From Tubiluchus corallicola (Eukaryota; Priapulida; Priapulimorpha; Priapulimorphida; Tubiluchidae): a stretch of DNA of 64,000 nucleotides. The position numbers and the translations under genes are program-made. Positions 36,336 to 46,759 of the stretch are shown one piece after another (positions within the stretch are counted from its first letter, which is position 1; each line of letters begins with the position of its first letter). Under the pieces are notes generated by a model, which did not search any database, was not told the DNA's origin, and saw nothing but the letters and a program-made list of their open reading frames with translations. The stretch spans positions 62,001-126,000 of the forward strand of contig JAQGDQ010000483.1 of NCBI GenBank assembly GCA_030141605.1, given 5' to 3'.

Positions 36336-37459
36336 GTACAAGTCTGAATTTTGCTGATGCTGTACTTGACAGAGGGGCGCCACTGGACCATTTGTGTTGC
36401 TTTACAGATGAAATTAAACTTGCTAATCTGTTAATTAATCAATTTAGCCTGCCTAACTGTCAGCTACAGATTTTAACTGCGATAATCCAGAATTCTTTCG
36501 GATTTATCAGAGCTAAAATCTATAGTTAAAGGGCACTTATAGTGAAATAGTTATTACTGGCCCAGATTTAACTGTGCTTTAATCAGGCCTCTGTAGTGTC
36601 TTTCTGACTAATTATTTGTACCCATAACTCGCTAATTCGTTACCTGCTAGATTCAATTAATATTTGCACGCACTAGACCTATTATTTAATTTCCTGTAGG
36701 CGCCTTGTCAGCGGAAACAATGCCTACCGTAGATTAATACATTATATTACGGGCAGAGATTTGCATGACTTTGTGGTAATTAACCGAAATGCCACTTTAA
36801 TTACCGAGATCACGCAATTCGCATATTGAAGAATATTGCTGTGGCGTTCACATTGGACCTGTGTGTTCATCATCACTCTGGTTCTTTAGTTTCTGACTGG
36901 TTTTATAAACGCAGAACTACTGTGAAAATAATTACCATTTTGTCTCCAAATTAAGATAAGATTTAATTCCTTAATTGTGCATTGAAACGTTTGGTCTAAT
37001 AAATCATTAATTGCTAACCAGGATGAGAGAGATGCTAATCACGTTTAGAAATGAACGTGGGTTAGTCTGCCTCACTTTTGCCCACTATTTTTTCTGAATC
37101 TCTTGTGTGTAGTATAATAAGTTACTAATAAATTTTAACGTTTACAAGTCAGTTTTTGACGAAACAGATCTACCATTATATGAGTCACTGTACTGGTCAA
37201 CATTGATGGGTCATGGATATGGGTCGGGGTTGGGTCACGCCATCACGGGGGGGGGGGGGGGTTGACCCGCTTCATTTCAGCTCGGACTGAATATGTAGCT
37301 TTACTACAGTAGTAAGGATTTCCACTACTGCAGGGCCAAAACAATGGAGGTTTTTCGTTGCTTTAAGAATTTAAGAAGTATTAGGCCTGCACACTTATTT
37401 TAATACTTTTAGGTCGAGATATCGAGCAGAATCACTAGTGAAACATCGCTGTCTCACTG
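36336..37459. other. intronic stretch, no gene seen
   Basis: No supported gene. A run of fifteen G lies at 37247-37261. Confidence 0.45.
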
Positions 37460-38036
37460 TCCTAAAGTACTTGGACTTTGTTTCAATGCTGTGTTACTTT
37501 TGTGTAGGCTGATCTTAAAGTACATGGACTTCGTTTTGATGTTATGTTGCTTTTGCATAAGCTGGTCTTAAAGTAGCTGGGCTTTGTTTCGATGTTGTGT
37601 TGCTTTTGCATAGGCTGGTCTTAAAGTAGCTGGACTTTATTTTGATGTTATGTTGCTTTTGCATAGGCTGGTCTTAAAGTACCTGGACTTTGTTTCTATG
37701 TTATGTTGCTTTTGCATAGGTTGGTCTTAAAGTAGCTGGACTTTGTTTCGATGTATGTTTCGTTGCTTTTGCATAAGCTGGTCTTAAAGTAGCTGGACTT
37801 TGTTTTGATGTTATGTTGCTTTTGCATAGGCTGGCCTTAGAGTACCTGGACTTTGTTTCGATGTATGTTTTGTTGCTTTTGCATAAGCTGGTCTTAAAGT
37901 AGCTGGACTTTTTTGATGTTATGTTGCTTTTGCATAGGCTGGCCTTAAAGTACCTGGACTTTGTTTCGATACTGTATTGCTTTTGTATAAGCTGGACTTA
38001 AAGTACTTGGACGTTGTTTCGATGCTATGTTGCTTT
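37460..38036. repeat. 53-bp minisatellite, about eleven units
   Basis: Tandem units of about 53 bp each contain blocks such as CTGGTCTTAAAGTAGCTGGA, CTTTGTTTCGATG and TTGCTTTTGCATAGG. Inner units are very similar while the first and last two are more diverged. Two related sub-types alternate in the middle (GATGTTATGTTGC versus GATGTATGTTTCGTTGC), hinting at a higher-order unit of about two repeats. Confidence 0.92.
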
Positions 38037-38671
38037 GAAGTGTCATACTCAAAATCTCCTGGTGACATTCACCGGCTTGGAATTACTTTTACAGGACTAC
38101 CTTTAATAGTAAGCTAGGGTCCAGTCTTGCTACAACCACCTACATTGCGTACGTCTGTTGCTGGTAGCAGGACTAGCAGGAGACCAAAACCTATCTTGTG
38201 ATAGGCGAAAGTGACCTACTCCCAAACGTACAGATTTCCGTACTCTTGCTCTTAGGAGTGAGATATTCTAGTGGGTGGAAAACATTCATCAATCATACCT
38301 ACCTGTCTACCTGTGTCGCTTTACCTGCTCGTGATTGTAACAGCTCATTGTCGTCTACCTTTGATCTTTACTTTGAAGTTTCCCACCTCTCACAGTGTCG
38401 GCGTCCCGAAAGCAATGAATGAATACCTGTTGATTGATGCTGTAATGATTTAAGTAGGTAATAATACCTGCACGTATGATAAGTAATGATACCTGCGCGG
38501 ATAAAATAGATTTTTTTATAGCTATAGGCTATTTTTTAAAAAATGTGCCGTTTTCTGTTAATTAACGTGAAATTGATTTCATGCTGCTTGTGATATATGT
38601 CATGATAATTGTGACATAAGGCCGTGCAACTCTGTAGGCAGTGGGTCAACAGCATACCAAATTTTTTCAAT
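38037..38671. other. intronic stretch, no gene seen
   Basis: No supported feature. ORFs at 38198 and 38271 lack donors in a useful phase. Confidence 0.45.
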
Positions 38672-38747
38672 TTTTTCTAGTGATCTTAATTTCAATTTTA
38701 AATTTTACAACAAAAATTTAAAATTGAAATTAAGATCACTAGAAAAA
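38672..38747. repeat. perfect inverted repeat, 35-bp arms, 6-base loop
   Basis: The arm at 38672-38706 (TTTTTCTAGTGATCTTAATT onward) is matched without mismatch by its reverse complement at 38713-38747, separated by ACAACA. It is AT-rich and would extrude as a cruciform or fold into a 35-bp RNA stem. Perfect pairing implies recent origin, gene conversion between arms, or selection. It is longer and more perfect than a typical animal pre-miRNA. Confidence 0.9.
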
Positions 38748-39615
38748 GTGATCTTAAGGCACGTTTTATTAGAATTTTTGCAATTTTCTGAAGAAGTTTT
38801 TTGCGCTGTTCTGGTGTTAAGACCATTAGTTACAGTTTGTCAAAAATAATGAAGCAGTTCCAATTCTAAGCTGACGAAAAAGGATTAATGCCGGCATCTA
38901 TGTTCACTGAACTAAGTTCCTTTAAACCAGCCAAACATTTTGAAGCATCGTATAGACTATACGAAAGTTTAATTGTTAAAAGTCTAGGTATAAACGTGCG
39001 AATGCTAATATAAAGTTTATTACGGTGTTGTAACTAACGCGTGGCCGTATTATTAAAAAAATTTTGCGTGTTTTTCAGAAGTTTATGCAGTTTAAAAGCT
39101 CTTGTTCTGTTTGAACAGTCTATCGCTGTTTGTCGTACCTGTAATAAGTAGTTGGAAGTTTTCTTTTTATTGTTTTAAAACTATCGGTGCGACACAGTTT
39201 CCAACCGTCTTTGAAAACCGTTAAATTTTAACGACCCACGCTACGTCTTGACCACGTCCGACCCCCTCCCCTAATGCGTACGTTTATGAACGGTTGCAAA
39301 GAAGAGCGCCTCTAAAAAAGAGGGCTGAATATGATACTGGTTTTGAAAGTTAAGAGGAAGAGTCAATAGCTAAAGAATGTGTTATGGGGAGGGATTATGT
39401 ACCGACCATTATTCTGCTGTTGACTGTTGCTGGAGCGTCAATAGAGTTTTTGCACGTGTTTTGTTTCCACTGTGGGAGGAGGAAGAGTGAAATGTTGTTG
39501 TTAACTGAGATGTAAAGGAGAAAATTCGTCAAAATTTTTCCTACTAGTGTACTGGAAACAAAACTGCATACAGTTATTCGAAAGTACTTATGTACTGTTA
39601 TGAATATAAAGAAAA
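38748..39615. other. intronic stretch, leader region of exon E
   Basis: No gene or clear promoter motif. A patch around 39445-39500 has more G+C (GTTTCCACTGTGGGAGGAGG) and may belong to the promoter of exon E. Confidence 0.35.
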
Positions 39616-39742
39616 ATGGTTGTTAAGTGTTCGAAGCGAAATGCAGCATGTGTCAACGACGCCAGTTTTCGACGACAGGCGAAGCCATATGTTTTGTGCT
39701 TGGACTTTAGCTGTGGAAAATGTCTCCATGATCCTTCCTTAA
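39616..39742 (+). CDS. candidate alternative first coding exon E (Cys-rich)
   Basis: The ATG at 39616 (context AAAAATGG) is preceded by an in-frame stop at 39607. It opens 42 codons ending at TTAA|GTAAGT, phase 1. The final base is A, not G. If not spliced the frame ends two codons later, exactly as expected of an exon. The peptide starts MVVKCSKRNAACVNDASFRR and ends SCGKCLHDPSL. It has five Cys (residues 5, 12, 28, 33, 36), including a C-x2-C pair followed by His, which might bind metal, but the full pattern is not a known zinc finger. The shared phase argues that it uses the same acceptor as exons A, C, D, F, G and H. Confidence 0.5.
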
Positions 39743-40059
39743 GTAAGTAATAGCGGATGGTTCAAAAGTTACTAAAATCCTAGTTTTAATGGACGTGGAT
39801 ATAAAATAAGTTTTGATAAAAATCTGTTCCGGATAATTAAGCGAGTCCAATAATTAAGGATGACCAATAATTAAGAAATTGATATTGCGAGTGTTTTGTT
39901 GGCTCATTCAAGCAATCTCTGCGTTATTAACTAGTTCGGTAGACACTCGGAGTTTTTACGGCATAATACACCCTGAAATGAACACTTTTTTTCAGTGTGC
40001 TTTAGAGATCAAACAAAGTGTAATTCTCACCTCAAGAAAATAACGTGAACGTAGCCTTC
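39743..40059. other. intronic stretch, no gene seen
   Basis: No supported feature. Confidence 0.45.
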
Positions 40060-40524
40060 GTTATTAAAGCACAAGAAAACACACTTCGTAAATAAAGATT
40101 AACGATTTGTCTTAAAAAAATTTTTCACCTTACATGCTGTCTTGTTGCATGCGGAGCTTGAGTTGGCAGTAACGCTGTGTAAAACCAGTAAATACAAGCT
40201 CCCGTGGTGACCGTTAGGCGCAGCCATTTCCACGGTAAGTCGCTTGAAATAAGTTTAAATAACATTGCGTATAGTTTGAAAAAATAATCAAAACATTGGT
40301 AGCACCTTTTCCACTAACTAAGCAAAAAGTGAACTAACAGACATTTACTCTGTATTGTCAGTAAGATCAATAATGTGATTTTTGGTGAGCCAGTGGTGCA
40401 TACTGGGATGGTGGTGCCGTTTTAGCAGTGGGCACGAACGTTTAAATTATTAAGAAGCGTCTTTTTCAATTACATAAGTTTTTCAAACAGGTTTGCGCAG
40501 TATATATATATATATATAGTCTGT

Positions 40525-40575
<51 letters not shown>

Positions 40576-40670
40576 TAAGTTTGTGTGGAAAGGTTTTTGG
40601 AACAGACTTTAAACTCCCCTTTTCTATTACACCGTGCCATGAATTCCGCAATTCACGCTTGTGTCCAGTC
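40060..40670 (+). repeat. dispersed repeat R2, copy A
   Basis: Matches 48735-49285 in order and orientation. Shared blocks include ACACAAGAAAAC, ACCGTTAGACGCAGCC-type sequence (ACCGTTAGGCGCAGCC here), TTTGAAAAAATAATCA, and GTGGTGCA followed by a G-rich spot. A TA/CT/TA microsatellite (40501-40574) interrupts the right part of this copy only. No coding is seen. It is probably a non-autonomous mobile element. Confidence 0.65.
40500..40575. repeat. compound (TA)n(CT)n(TA)n microsatellite
   Basis: Two TA runs flank a TCTCTC run. It interrupts the right part of repeat R2 copy A, and copy B lacks it at the matching place, so it expanded after the copies separated. Confidence 0.95.
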
Positions 40671-41469
40671 TGTTTGTCACGAAAAGGCTGTTTTTAACAG
40701 AGCATGTTTTAGCATTTTAAATCGCCCTTTTTTGTGTTAAGATCTAAACAAATGCGAAGAATATGCGCTAATTTGTTTAGTGAGCGATTGTGGCGCCGCC
40801 TGTGTTTGCCTTTCTATCGGATTTCAAAAATGCGCTATTTACAGAACAGAATTACGACATGTTGATAGTATTTGCTCAGATGCGTTTTCCTTGTTTTCCC
40901 TGCCTCGGTTCTTTTATCGGGAAAATGCATGCGTGTAATCCCGTAAGGGAATATTCCTAGCGGTTGAAACGAATAGACTTTTACAATAAGTTCTGTGATT
41001 ACTTAAATTTCTTCTGTGGAATTGATGTTAAATATAATTTCAGATGAAAGCCTTGCACTGACGCCTTTATCAGTATCTTTTATACTTTTTAGAAGCATCA
41101 AATCCAGGAAAAATATTATCAAGTCAAACAAGGATTATCATTAAATGTTATAGAGATTCCTGAAGCTACGTATGCGCTTAATTAAATTTTAAAGAACTAA
41201 ATGAATAAAAAATCTGTGTAGTAGCCATTGTTTTCTGTAGTTAGCTCTTGGATGAAACACGGTTTTGAATTCCCACTCATAACTCTTTTAAAAAATAAAA
41301 GCTCTTGATCTCTAGAACTACAGTGAGAATCTAAACGTGTAAACTGCCGCCAGAGCCAGTGTAATAGGCCGCCATTTGGATAGCAGTTTCGTCTTTTCAA
41401 CGTAACTATGGTTGATAAAAGATACCGTACAGTCTACGTTAAGAATCATTTTAGAAGTTAGATAAATTT
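40671..41469. other. intronic stretch, no gene seen
   Basis: No supported feature. Confidence 0.45.
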
Positions 41470-41650
41470 TCGGTGACCAGCAAAGAAATCACAGGAAAAA
41501 AATCACGGAAAAGATCACAATTTTGACTAGGAAAAAGTCACATTTTGGATAGGATTGAAATTATAGAGTTAACTGTTATTTCTTTTTCCCCCTCTGACTT
41601 TTTTGTGTTATTTTTTACCTGTGATTTCACGTCTGTTATTTTTTTACCTG
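41470..41650. mobile_element. foldback/MITE-like element, copy 2
   Basis: The left side (GAAATCACAGGAAAAAAATC, then ATCACGG and GACTAGGAAAAAGTCAC) is complementary in type to the right side (GACTTTTTTGTG, TTTTTTACCTGTGATTTC). The same blocks, including GGTGACC at the left and GGCTAGGAAAAAAAGTC, occur in the copy at 6897-7265. This copy is shorter, lacking most of the interior. Confidence 0.45.
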
Positions 41651-42901
41651 CATTCACATTTTCAGTCTAGTAGCTGTACTTGCACAGCACTTCTTACATA
41701 GGTTTGGGCACCTATTCTATGATTTTATAACAGTGGAGTTCTCTGTTTACTTGTTCTCAGTTTGCATTGCTAATTTCACTAACTCTAACTCAAAACTTCC
41801 TTGTTATTTTCACGTGTATATATCCTATAACGAATGAAGTTCTATTTTATTAATGGCTTAAAGTTTTTGTTCGTTTTCTAATCCTTCGCTAAGGCGATTT
41901 CGTAGTGTACTCTTTCTCTGTTCGCTCGAGTTTTCTTTGTAAACGTGATTAAATTATTTATAAATTTATTTTGGCTATTCAGCATTTTATGGTTTTCAAA
42001 GAGACGGAAAATAAACTGCTATTAAATTAAGTCTTTTGTGTCGGTGACCCTGTGAAGGTTAACCTTGAAATGGACAAGGAAAGTTAATAGTTTTATAGAG
42101 CTTATAATGTTTATGACTGTTTTTCTTCGAAATTAGATTTGTCCAGTTAAGAAGCGTGTTTGTTTTACGATTTTTGCATAAAACAAAACCGGGTGTATAG
42201 ACAAAGAGTTATCAAACTAGTAACTGAAAATAGACTACCAGGGTTAACCATTGTAACTATAGTAAAGAGCTGCAACTTACTTGAGTTTTCATTGTCAATT
42301 CAAACCATATTTTAATTACTGCACCAGTATGTCGAAGTCATTGTTAACTATTATCCACCATCATAATCGTCATCGTCATAATCACCATCAGAGGCACTCA
42401 CAACAACAGCAGCGACAATGAAAAAAGCTGCTACAGTAGCAGCACACCTTCACCTTTGAATATCAACCTTAAATCACCATCATAATCGTTATCATCAGCT
42501 TCCTCTTTTTTCCTCTTCGTCTTCTTCTACTACTACTAATTTTTTTCTTCTCCGTTATCATCATCATCTTCATCATTACCGTGACATCGTCGTTAACAAA
42601 ACGGATTGCTGTTTAGAAGTCTTCTACTAAAAATAAAATTCAATTCAAATTTTTTAAGAAGTTAGAGAAATTTCAAGTCATGGTTAATGCCTCGTTGAAG
42701 TTATTCCTGGTCTTGTGGGCATGATTTTGTAGGTTTGCTACATTCACAAGGTTCATAAATCCACAAGGTCACGTAAGGACCTTTAAATTTATAACTTTCG
42801 TGTTCATTTATGCATTCGAATCACAGTCATATTAACTATATCAATTGATGTTTTATCATAACCATAATTTTTTTTTGGAAAAAACTGCAACGTAAAATTT
42901 C
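41651..42901. other. intronic stretch with ATC-rich microsatellites; leader of exon F
   Basis: ATC/ATA-type simple repeats occur at about 42355-42590 (CATCATAATCGTCATCGTCA and similar). A short tail AAAATAAAATTCAATTC at about 42629-42652 resembles a retroelement 3' end but has no recognisable body. No gene is supported before exon F. Confidence 0.45.
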
Positions 42902-43127
42902 ATGTCGTTACTGAAAGGACTTGTTGTCGGCCAGTTGGACCCCCAAAGCAATCTTGTTTCGCCTTGCAAAGTTCCTCTAGGAAGCCCTGTTGTAAATAAG
43001 GGACCCATTTGTGCAGATTTGCCAGTTCATTCCATTTTATGTTATGGCTGGCGACTCGTGATTTCATCTCAAGAGGGCGTGAGATTGTCAGATTGCAGTA
43101 GGTCGTTTTTTGAAATTTGCCCCGAGG
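42902..43127 (+). CDS. candidate alternative first coding exon F
   Basis: The ATG at 42902 is preceded by an in-frame TAA at 42893. It opens 75 codons up to the donor CCGAGG|GTGAGC, phase 1 with final G. The peptide starts MSLLKGLVVGQLDPQSNL and contains five Cys (residues 22, 37, 47, 65, 73). Its middle is VNKGPICADLPVHSILCYGW and it ends SRSFFEICPE. Local GC content is clearly above the flanks and the composition looks coding. Unspliced, the frame would run to 43165. No known domain is recognised. It lies only 622 bases upstream of exon G, so the two may share control elements. Confidence 0.55.
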
Positions 43128-43749
43128 GTGAGCTGCAGCTACTGTATAAACTGCCCGCTTACTAAAAACATACCAAGCTGAGTAATGCTATAACAGGTGT
43201 GTCATCCTGTTGAGGTTTTAAGCAGAGCTTTGCACAACAAGTTCGTCTCATTTCCTCATTTGCTTCTCTTCTACAGGAACTGCTCTGCGATAATTTAACA
43301 TAGTGGATACAGTGGTTTAGAGTTCAACTTTGTTTTGGGTGTAGATGTTTTAAAATTCATTGCATACTTGCCGTGAACTTTGTGTGTTTTGCAAACTTTT
43401 TTGCTGCAAATACCGTGAGCTGTTTCTGAAGTTTGTAGTCGAAAAGCCTAGAAATCTGTTGAACTCTGATCGGGACAGTGTTTGAAGTAACTCCATCGTG
43501 TTTACTGATTCGTACAGTATGACGAGTTGATATTTGCTGGCTCATTATATTACCAGATTTGGGCAGTCGTATTACATGTATATATACACCCTTCGTAGAG
43601 ATATTAGTAGCACTAACAGCTGCATGAACACGTCGTCCGCATACATGATATAATTTAGTTCATCATGTATATAACTGTGGTGACTTAAACGCGTTTTCAG
43701 AAAGTTTTTTAATGTAAAATATCGTCTGCGTGCATGAGATGACTTAAAC
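43128..43749. other. short gap between exons F and G; promoter of exon G expected
   Basis: No gene on the plus strand. A TATATATAC stretch near 43578-43586 and a second ATGTATATAACTG near 43664 are possible TATA-like elements 85-170 bases before exon G. The minus-strand ORF at 43357-43545 has no splice or start evidence. Confidence 0.3.
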
Positions 43750-43963
43750 ATGTTTTTCGATGACATTTTTCTGGCCGGATCCGTTGAGGACCCGTTTGGG
43801 GCGTGTCTGATGAGCAGACTGCATGGGTATAGTTACCCTTGTATGACTCGTCCAAAGAGCTTTTACGAAAATGTCGATGATGACGACGATGGCGATTTTG
43901 TGCTTATTGAGTTGCCAAGTATCGATGAGGTGATTGATGACTACAACTGCTATAACGGGACGG
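43750..43963 (+). CDS. candidate alternative first coding exon G (acidic N-terminus)
   Basis: This is the best exon candidate of the window. The ATG at 43750 (context AAACATGT) follows an in-frame TGA at 43735. It opens 71 codons ending at ACGG|GTATGT, phase 1 with final G. The peptide starts MFFDDIFLAGSVEDPFGACL, has a basic patch around MTRPKSF, then an acidic stretch of five Asp (residues 43-47, DDDDDGD), followed by FVLIELPSIDEVIDDYNCYN. Alternating acidic and bulky hydrophobic residues resemble transcriptional activation segments, but that is only a resemblance. Codon composition differs clearly from flanking AT-rich DNA. A CRE-bearing minisatellite starts 74 bases after the donor. Confidence 0.68.
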
Positions 43964-44036
43964 GTATGTGGCTAATGACCTTCTTTTACTGTGCTCTGAC
44001 TTCTAAGTAACTTCTAGAGTCAGCTATCTGGGAAAA

Positions 44037-44625
44037 TTTCTGACAGCAGATATGCAACAATGGCTTCTGACGTCAGATATGAAGCACTAATTTCTGACGT
44101 CATGTATAAAGCACTGATTTCTGGCGTCAGATATGAAGCATTAATAGTGACATCAGATGTGCAGCAATGGTTTCTGACGTCAGATGTGATGCACTAATTT
44201 CTGACGTCATGTATAAGCACTAATTTCTGACGTCAGATATGAAGCACTAATTTCTAACGTCATATATGATGCATCAATTTCTGACGTCAGATATGAAGCA
44301 CTAATTTATGGCGTCAAATGTCAAATACTAATTTTTTGCGGTACATATTAAGCACTAATTTCTGATGTCATACATAAAGCACTAATTTCTTTCGTCATAT
44401 ACAAAACACTAATTACTGATGTCATACATAAAGCACTGATTTTTGGCGTCATAATTATATAAAGCACTAATTTCTGACAGCAGATATGCAACAATGACTT
44501 CTGACGTCAGATATGAAGCACTAATTTCTGATGTCATATGTGATACACTAATTTCTGACGTCATGTATAAAGCACTGATTTCTGGCGTCAGATATGAAGC
44601 ATTAATTGTGACATCAGATGTGCAA
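44037..44625. repeat. 27-28 bp minisatellite carrying TGACGTCA palindromes
   Basis: About twenty-one tandem units of the type TATGAAGCACTAATTTCTGA followed by CGTCA. Eight units hold a perfect TGACGTCA, the consensus cAMP-response element, at 44068, 44095, 44175, 44202, 44228, 44282, 44502 and 44556. Others have one mismatch (TGATGTCA, TGGCGTCA, TAACGTCA). A block of about 130 bases at the left (starting TTTCTGACAGCAGATATGCA) recurs at 44471-44624, showing a higher-order duplication. Binding by CREB/ATF proteins is inference from the motif. Confidence 0.93.
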
Positions 44626-46540
44626 TTAATAAAATAATGTGCAGGAGTCTTGACGAAATAAGATGAAATTGCCTTCCTGGTTATTCTTGTTTAATACAAA
44701 CGCATGCTAGGAAACCACAGTTTGACTTGTCGATTTTTTTATTAGAAACATTATTGGGGCTTTAATTAGATACGCTGGTTAACTACCCGATTTTCGACTA
44801 CCTCAAGCGCCTTTTTCATACGTCTTACGCAAATGCTGATTGCGTGCCTATACGTAGCGTATTAAACTCTCAAGGGTGGACAAAAAGTAGTTATTTCCTA
44901 CGCTGCGGATTAACAGATTTTCCTAAACGAGCCAGCGCGTCACTTAGGTCATTGACTTCTGTTCTTTTTTTGTTTTTGTGCGTCGGATTTCCGGGTTTTA
45001 TCGATTTGTACTCGTTAGTGCAGCTGTTGTCCGGTGTGAATCAAAGTAAAAAAGGCAAAACTCGTGTTCTCACTGTTCACTACAGAAAAAAGAAAGTGTG
45101 GAGATGTTATGAAGAAAATAAGGAAAATAATTTGCTTTAAATAAATGCGAAGAGAATCTTTTATAGTGCTCACTGGCATCGTGACGTTTGCGCATGCGCC
45201 TTACGCCTGCTGATTAAAAAAACTTCAATGACTAACCCACTGAAATATTTCGTTTTACGTTGCTTTTCTCGCCTGACTGCAGTCATTATTTTCTCTGTTT
45301 ATCGAGTCATTGTTAAAAGCTAACAAAACCTTGAGTTTAACAGCTCAGCCCCGAGGGTCTTCGTACAAAAATGGCTTTTAAACCTTTTAACGTTTCTCTG
45401 TTATCTGTTGTGTTTCTAACTGATCCCTAAACTGCTTAGCAATGAGTCAAGTACTCTACCGGGCCAAGTTTGTGTGTAAACCTTTGCAGTTTATTTTTAT
45501 TTGAACGCTCTTCAAATGTTATGTGAGGAAAACGGGCTCAGTCAAGCCATTAAAATACGAATTATGGCGCGCTTTGGTGCATTTTGGTGTAAAACAATTT
45601 GGAGGGCAAATTAGGCAATGTTGTCTTACAACAGGGTAAATTATGCTCTGTCCTTAAATATTGTTTTAATTTTACTCGTAAGTGTGCCGTGCTCACATTA
45701 TATTTTGTAAGCGCCGCCTACATTCTATTCAGAAATTTCAGGAGAAGTTGTTTTGTTTAAACTTTCAGCTCGAACACTATATTAAATTGTAATATTGATA
45801 TTCATATAATACGTACTCAGAATTAAAACAATAATTGAAGCTCTGACGCAACGGATTCTGATTGGCTACGTAATCTGTCTCGTCTGAATTCAACCTAAAC
45901 GTTTTTGGAGCAACGACAACATTCTTGGAGATGGGGATTTTCAGTCTTTCAAATGAGAAAATTGTGTCATGCAGTCTTAATCTTTGACTCCATTCAACGG
46001 AAATTTGGTTTTAACATCTACTTCAAACTTCTCTGAAGTTGATGTTGGACTTTGAAGTATTTAAAAGTCTACCATCCACTTACCGGTCCACTGTAGTAGG
46101 TTCAAGTATTGTTACTTGTTCAAATAAATGTTAAAAACTGAAACCATTTTGGGGGGCGAATGGCGTGTTTAACAAGTACGTTTGCTGTATTTGATAGGTT
46201 TAAGGTGTTGATAAATGTTGATAAGTATTGATAGGTTAAGATGTTCTGGGGGTAGAAACGTCAGCTGCACAGTGAGTAGAGAAGTCAACTCCAGAGTGTA
46301 TAAGGTCATTGTCATGCAGTCTGATGCAGAAAGGGATGGGTTTACTGCTACCCATGTGCATCAAGCGCAAAAAACAATCTTGATAGTTCAGCGCAAATAT
46401 TTACATTGGTTACACTTTTTGCACTTCACAAACCAGCACCAATGGCATTTGCATGACGTCATCCCTGTGTTGGTTGACGAATGATGATCCTTTAAGGTCT
46501 GATGTAGTGTCTTGCAGTAGGTCAGTGCGAGAAGGCTGCT
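44626..46540. other. intronic stretch, no gene seen
   Basis: No supported gene. The ORF at 44844-45140 begins without a good start context and has no donor in phase 1. The ORF from 46215 meets ACA|GTGAGT in phase 0 and may belong to the retroelement remnant that follows. Confidence 0.4.
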
Positions 46541-46759
46541 ATGGTTCTAACTGTGACGTTGTTGTACTGCAAAAGTTCATGTATGTGTAGGTTAACAGTG
46601 ATTACTAGAAAACGTTCTGAAATTGATGGGTACATATACGCTGATGACATGGTCCTGTTAGCTCTACCGGCAGCAGCAACAGACCCATCTTTGTTTCTGA
46701 ATAACTGTGATAACCCGGCTCAGTTTAACCACACTGCCCGTGAAATAACACGTACCTGA
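46541..46759 (+). pseudogene. reverse transcriptase fragment of a non-LTR element (YADD motif)
   Basis: The frame reads RSEIDGYIYADDMVLLALPA, which carries the Y-A-D-D catalytic motif of reverse transcriptase followed by the MVLLA extension typical of LINE-type enzymes (palm subdomain C). The upstream part (MVLTVTLLYCKSSC) and downstream part (LFLNNCDNPAQFNHT) cannot be aligned further by eye. Only this small part of the RT remains and no full domain is present, so it is inactive. Confidence 0.65.

Noticed and set aside
46541-46580. Phase-1 start/donor pair MVLTVTLLYCKSS at CAT|GTATGT
   Set aside because: The frame continues directly into the YADD reverse transcriptase fragment, so it is more likely part of that retroelement remnant than a first exon.
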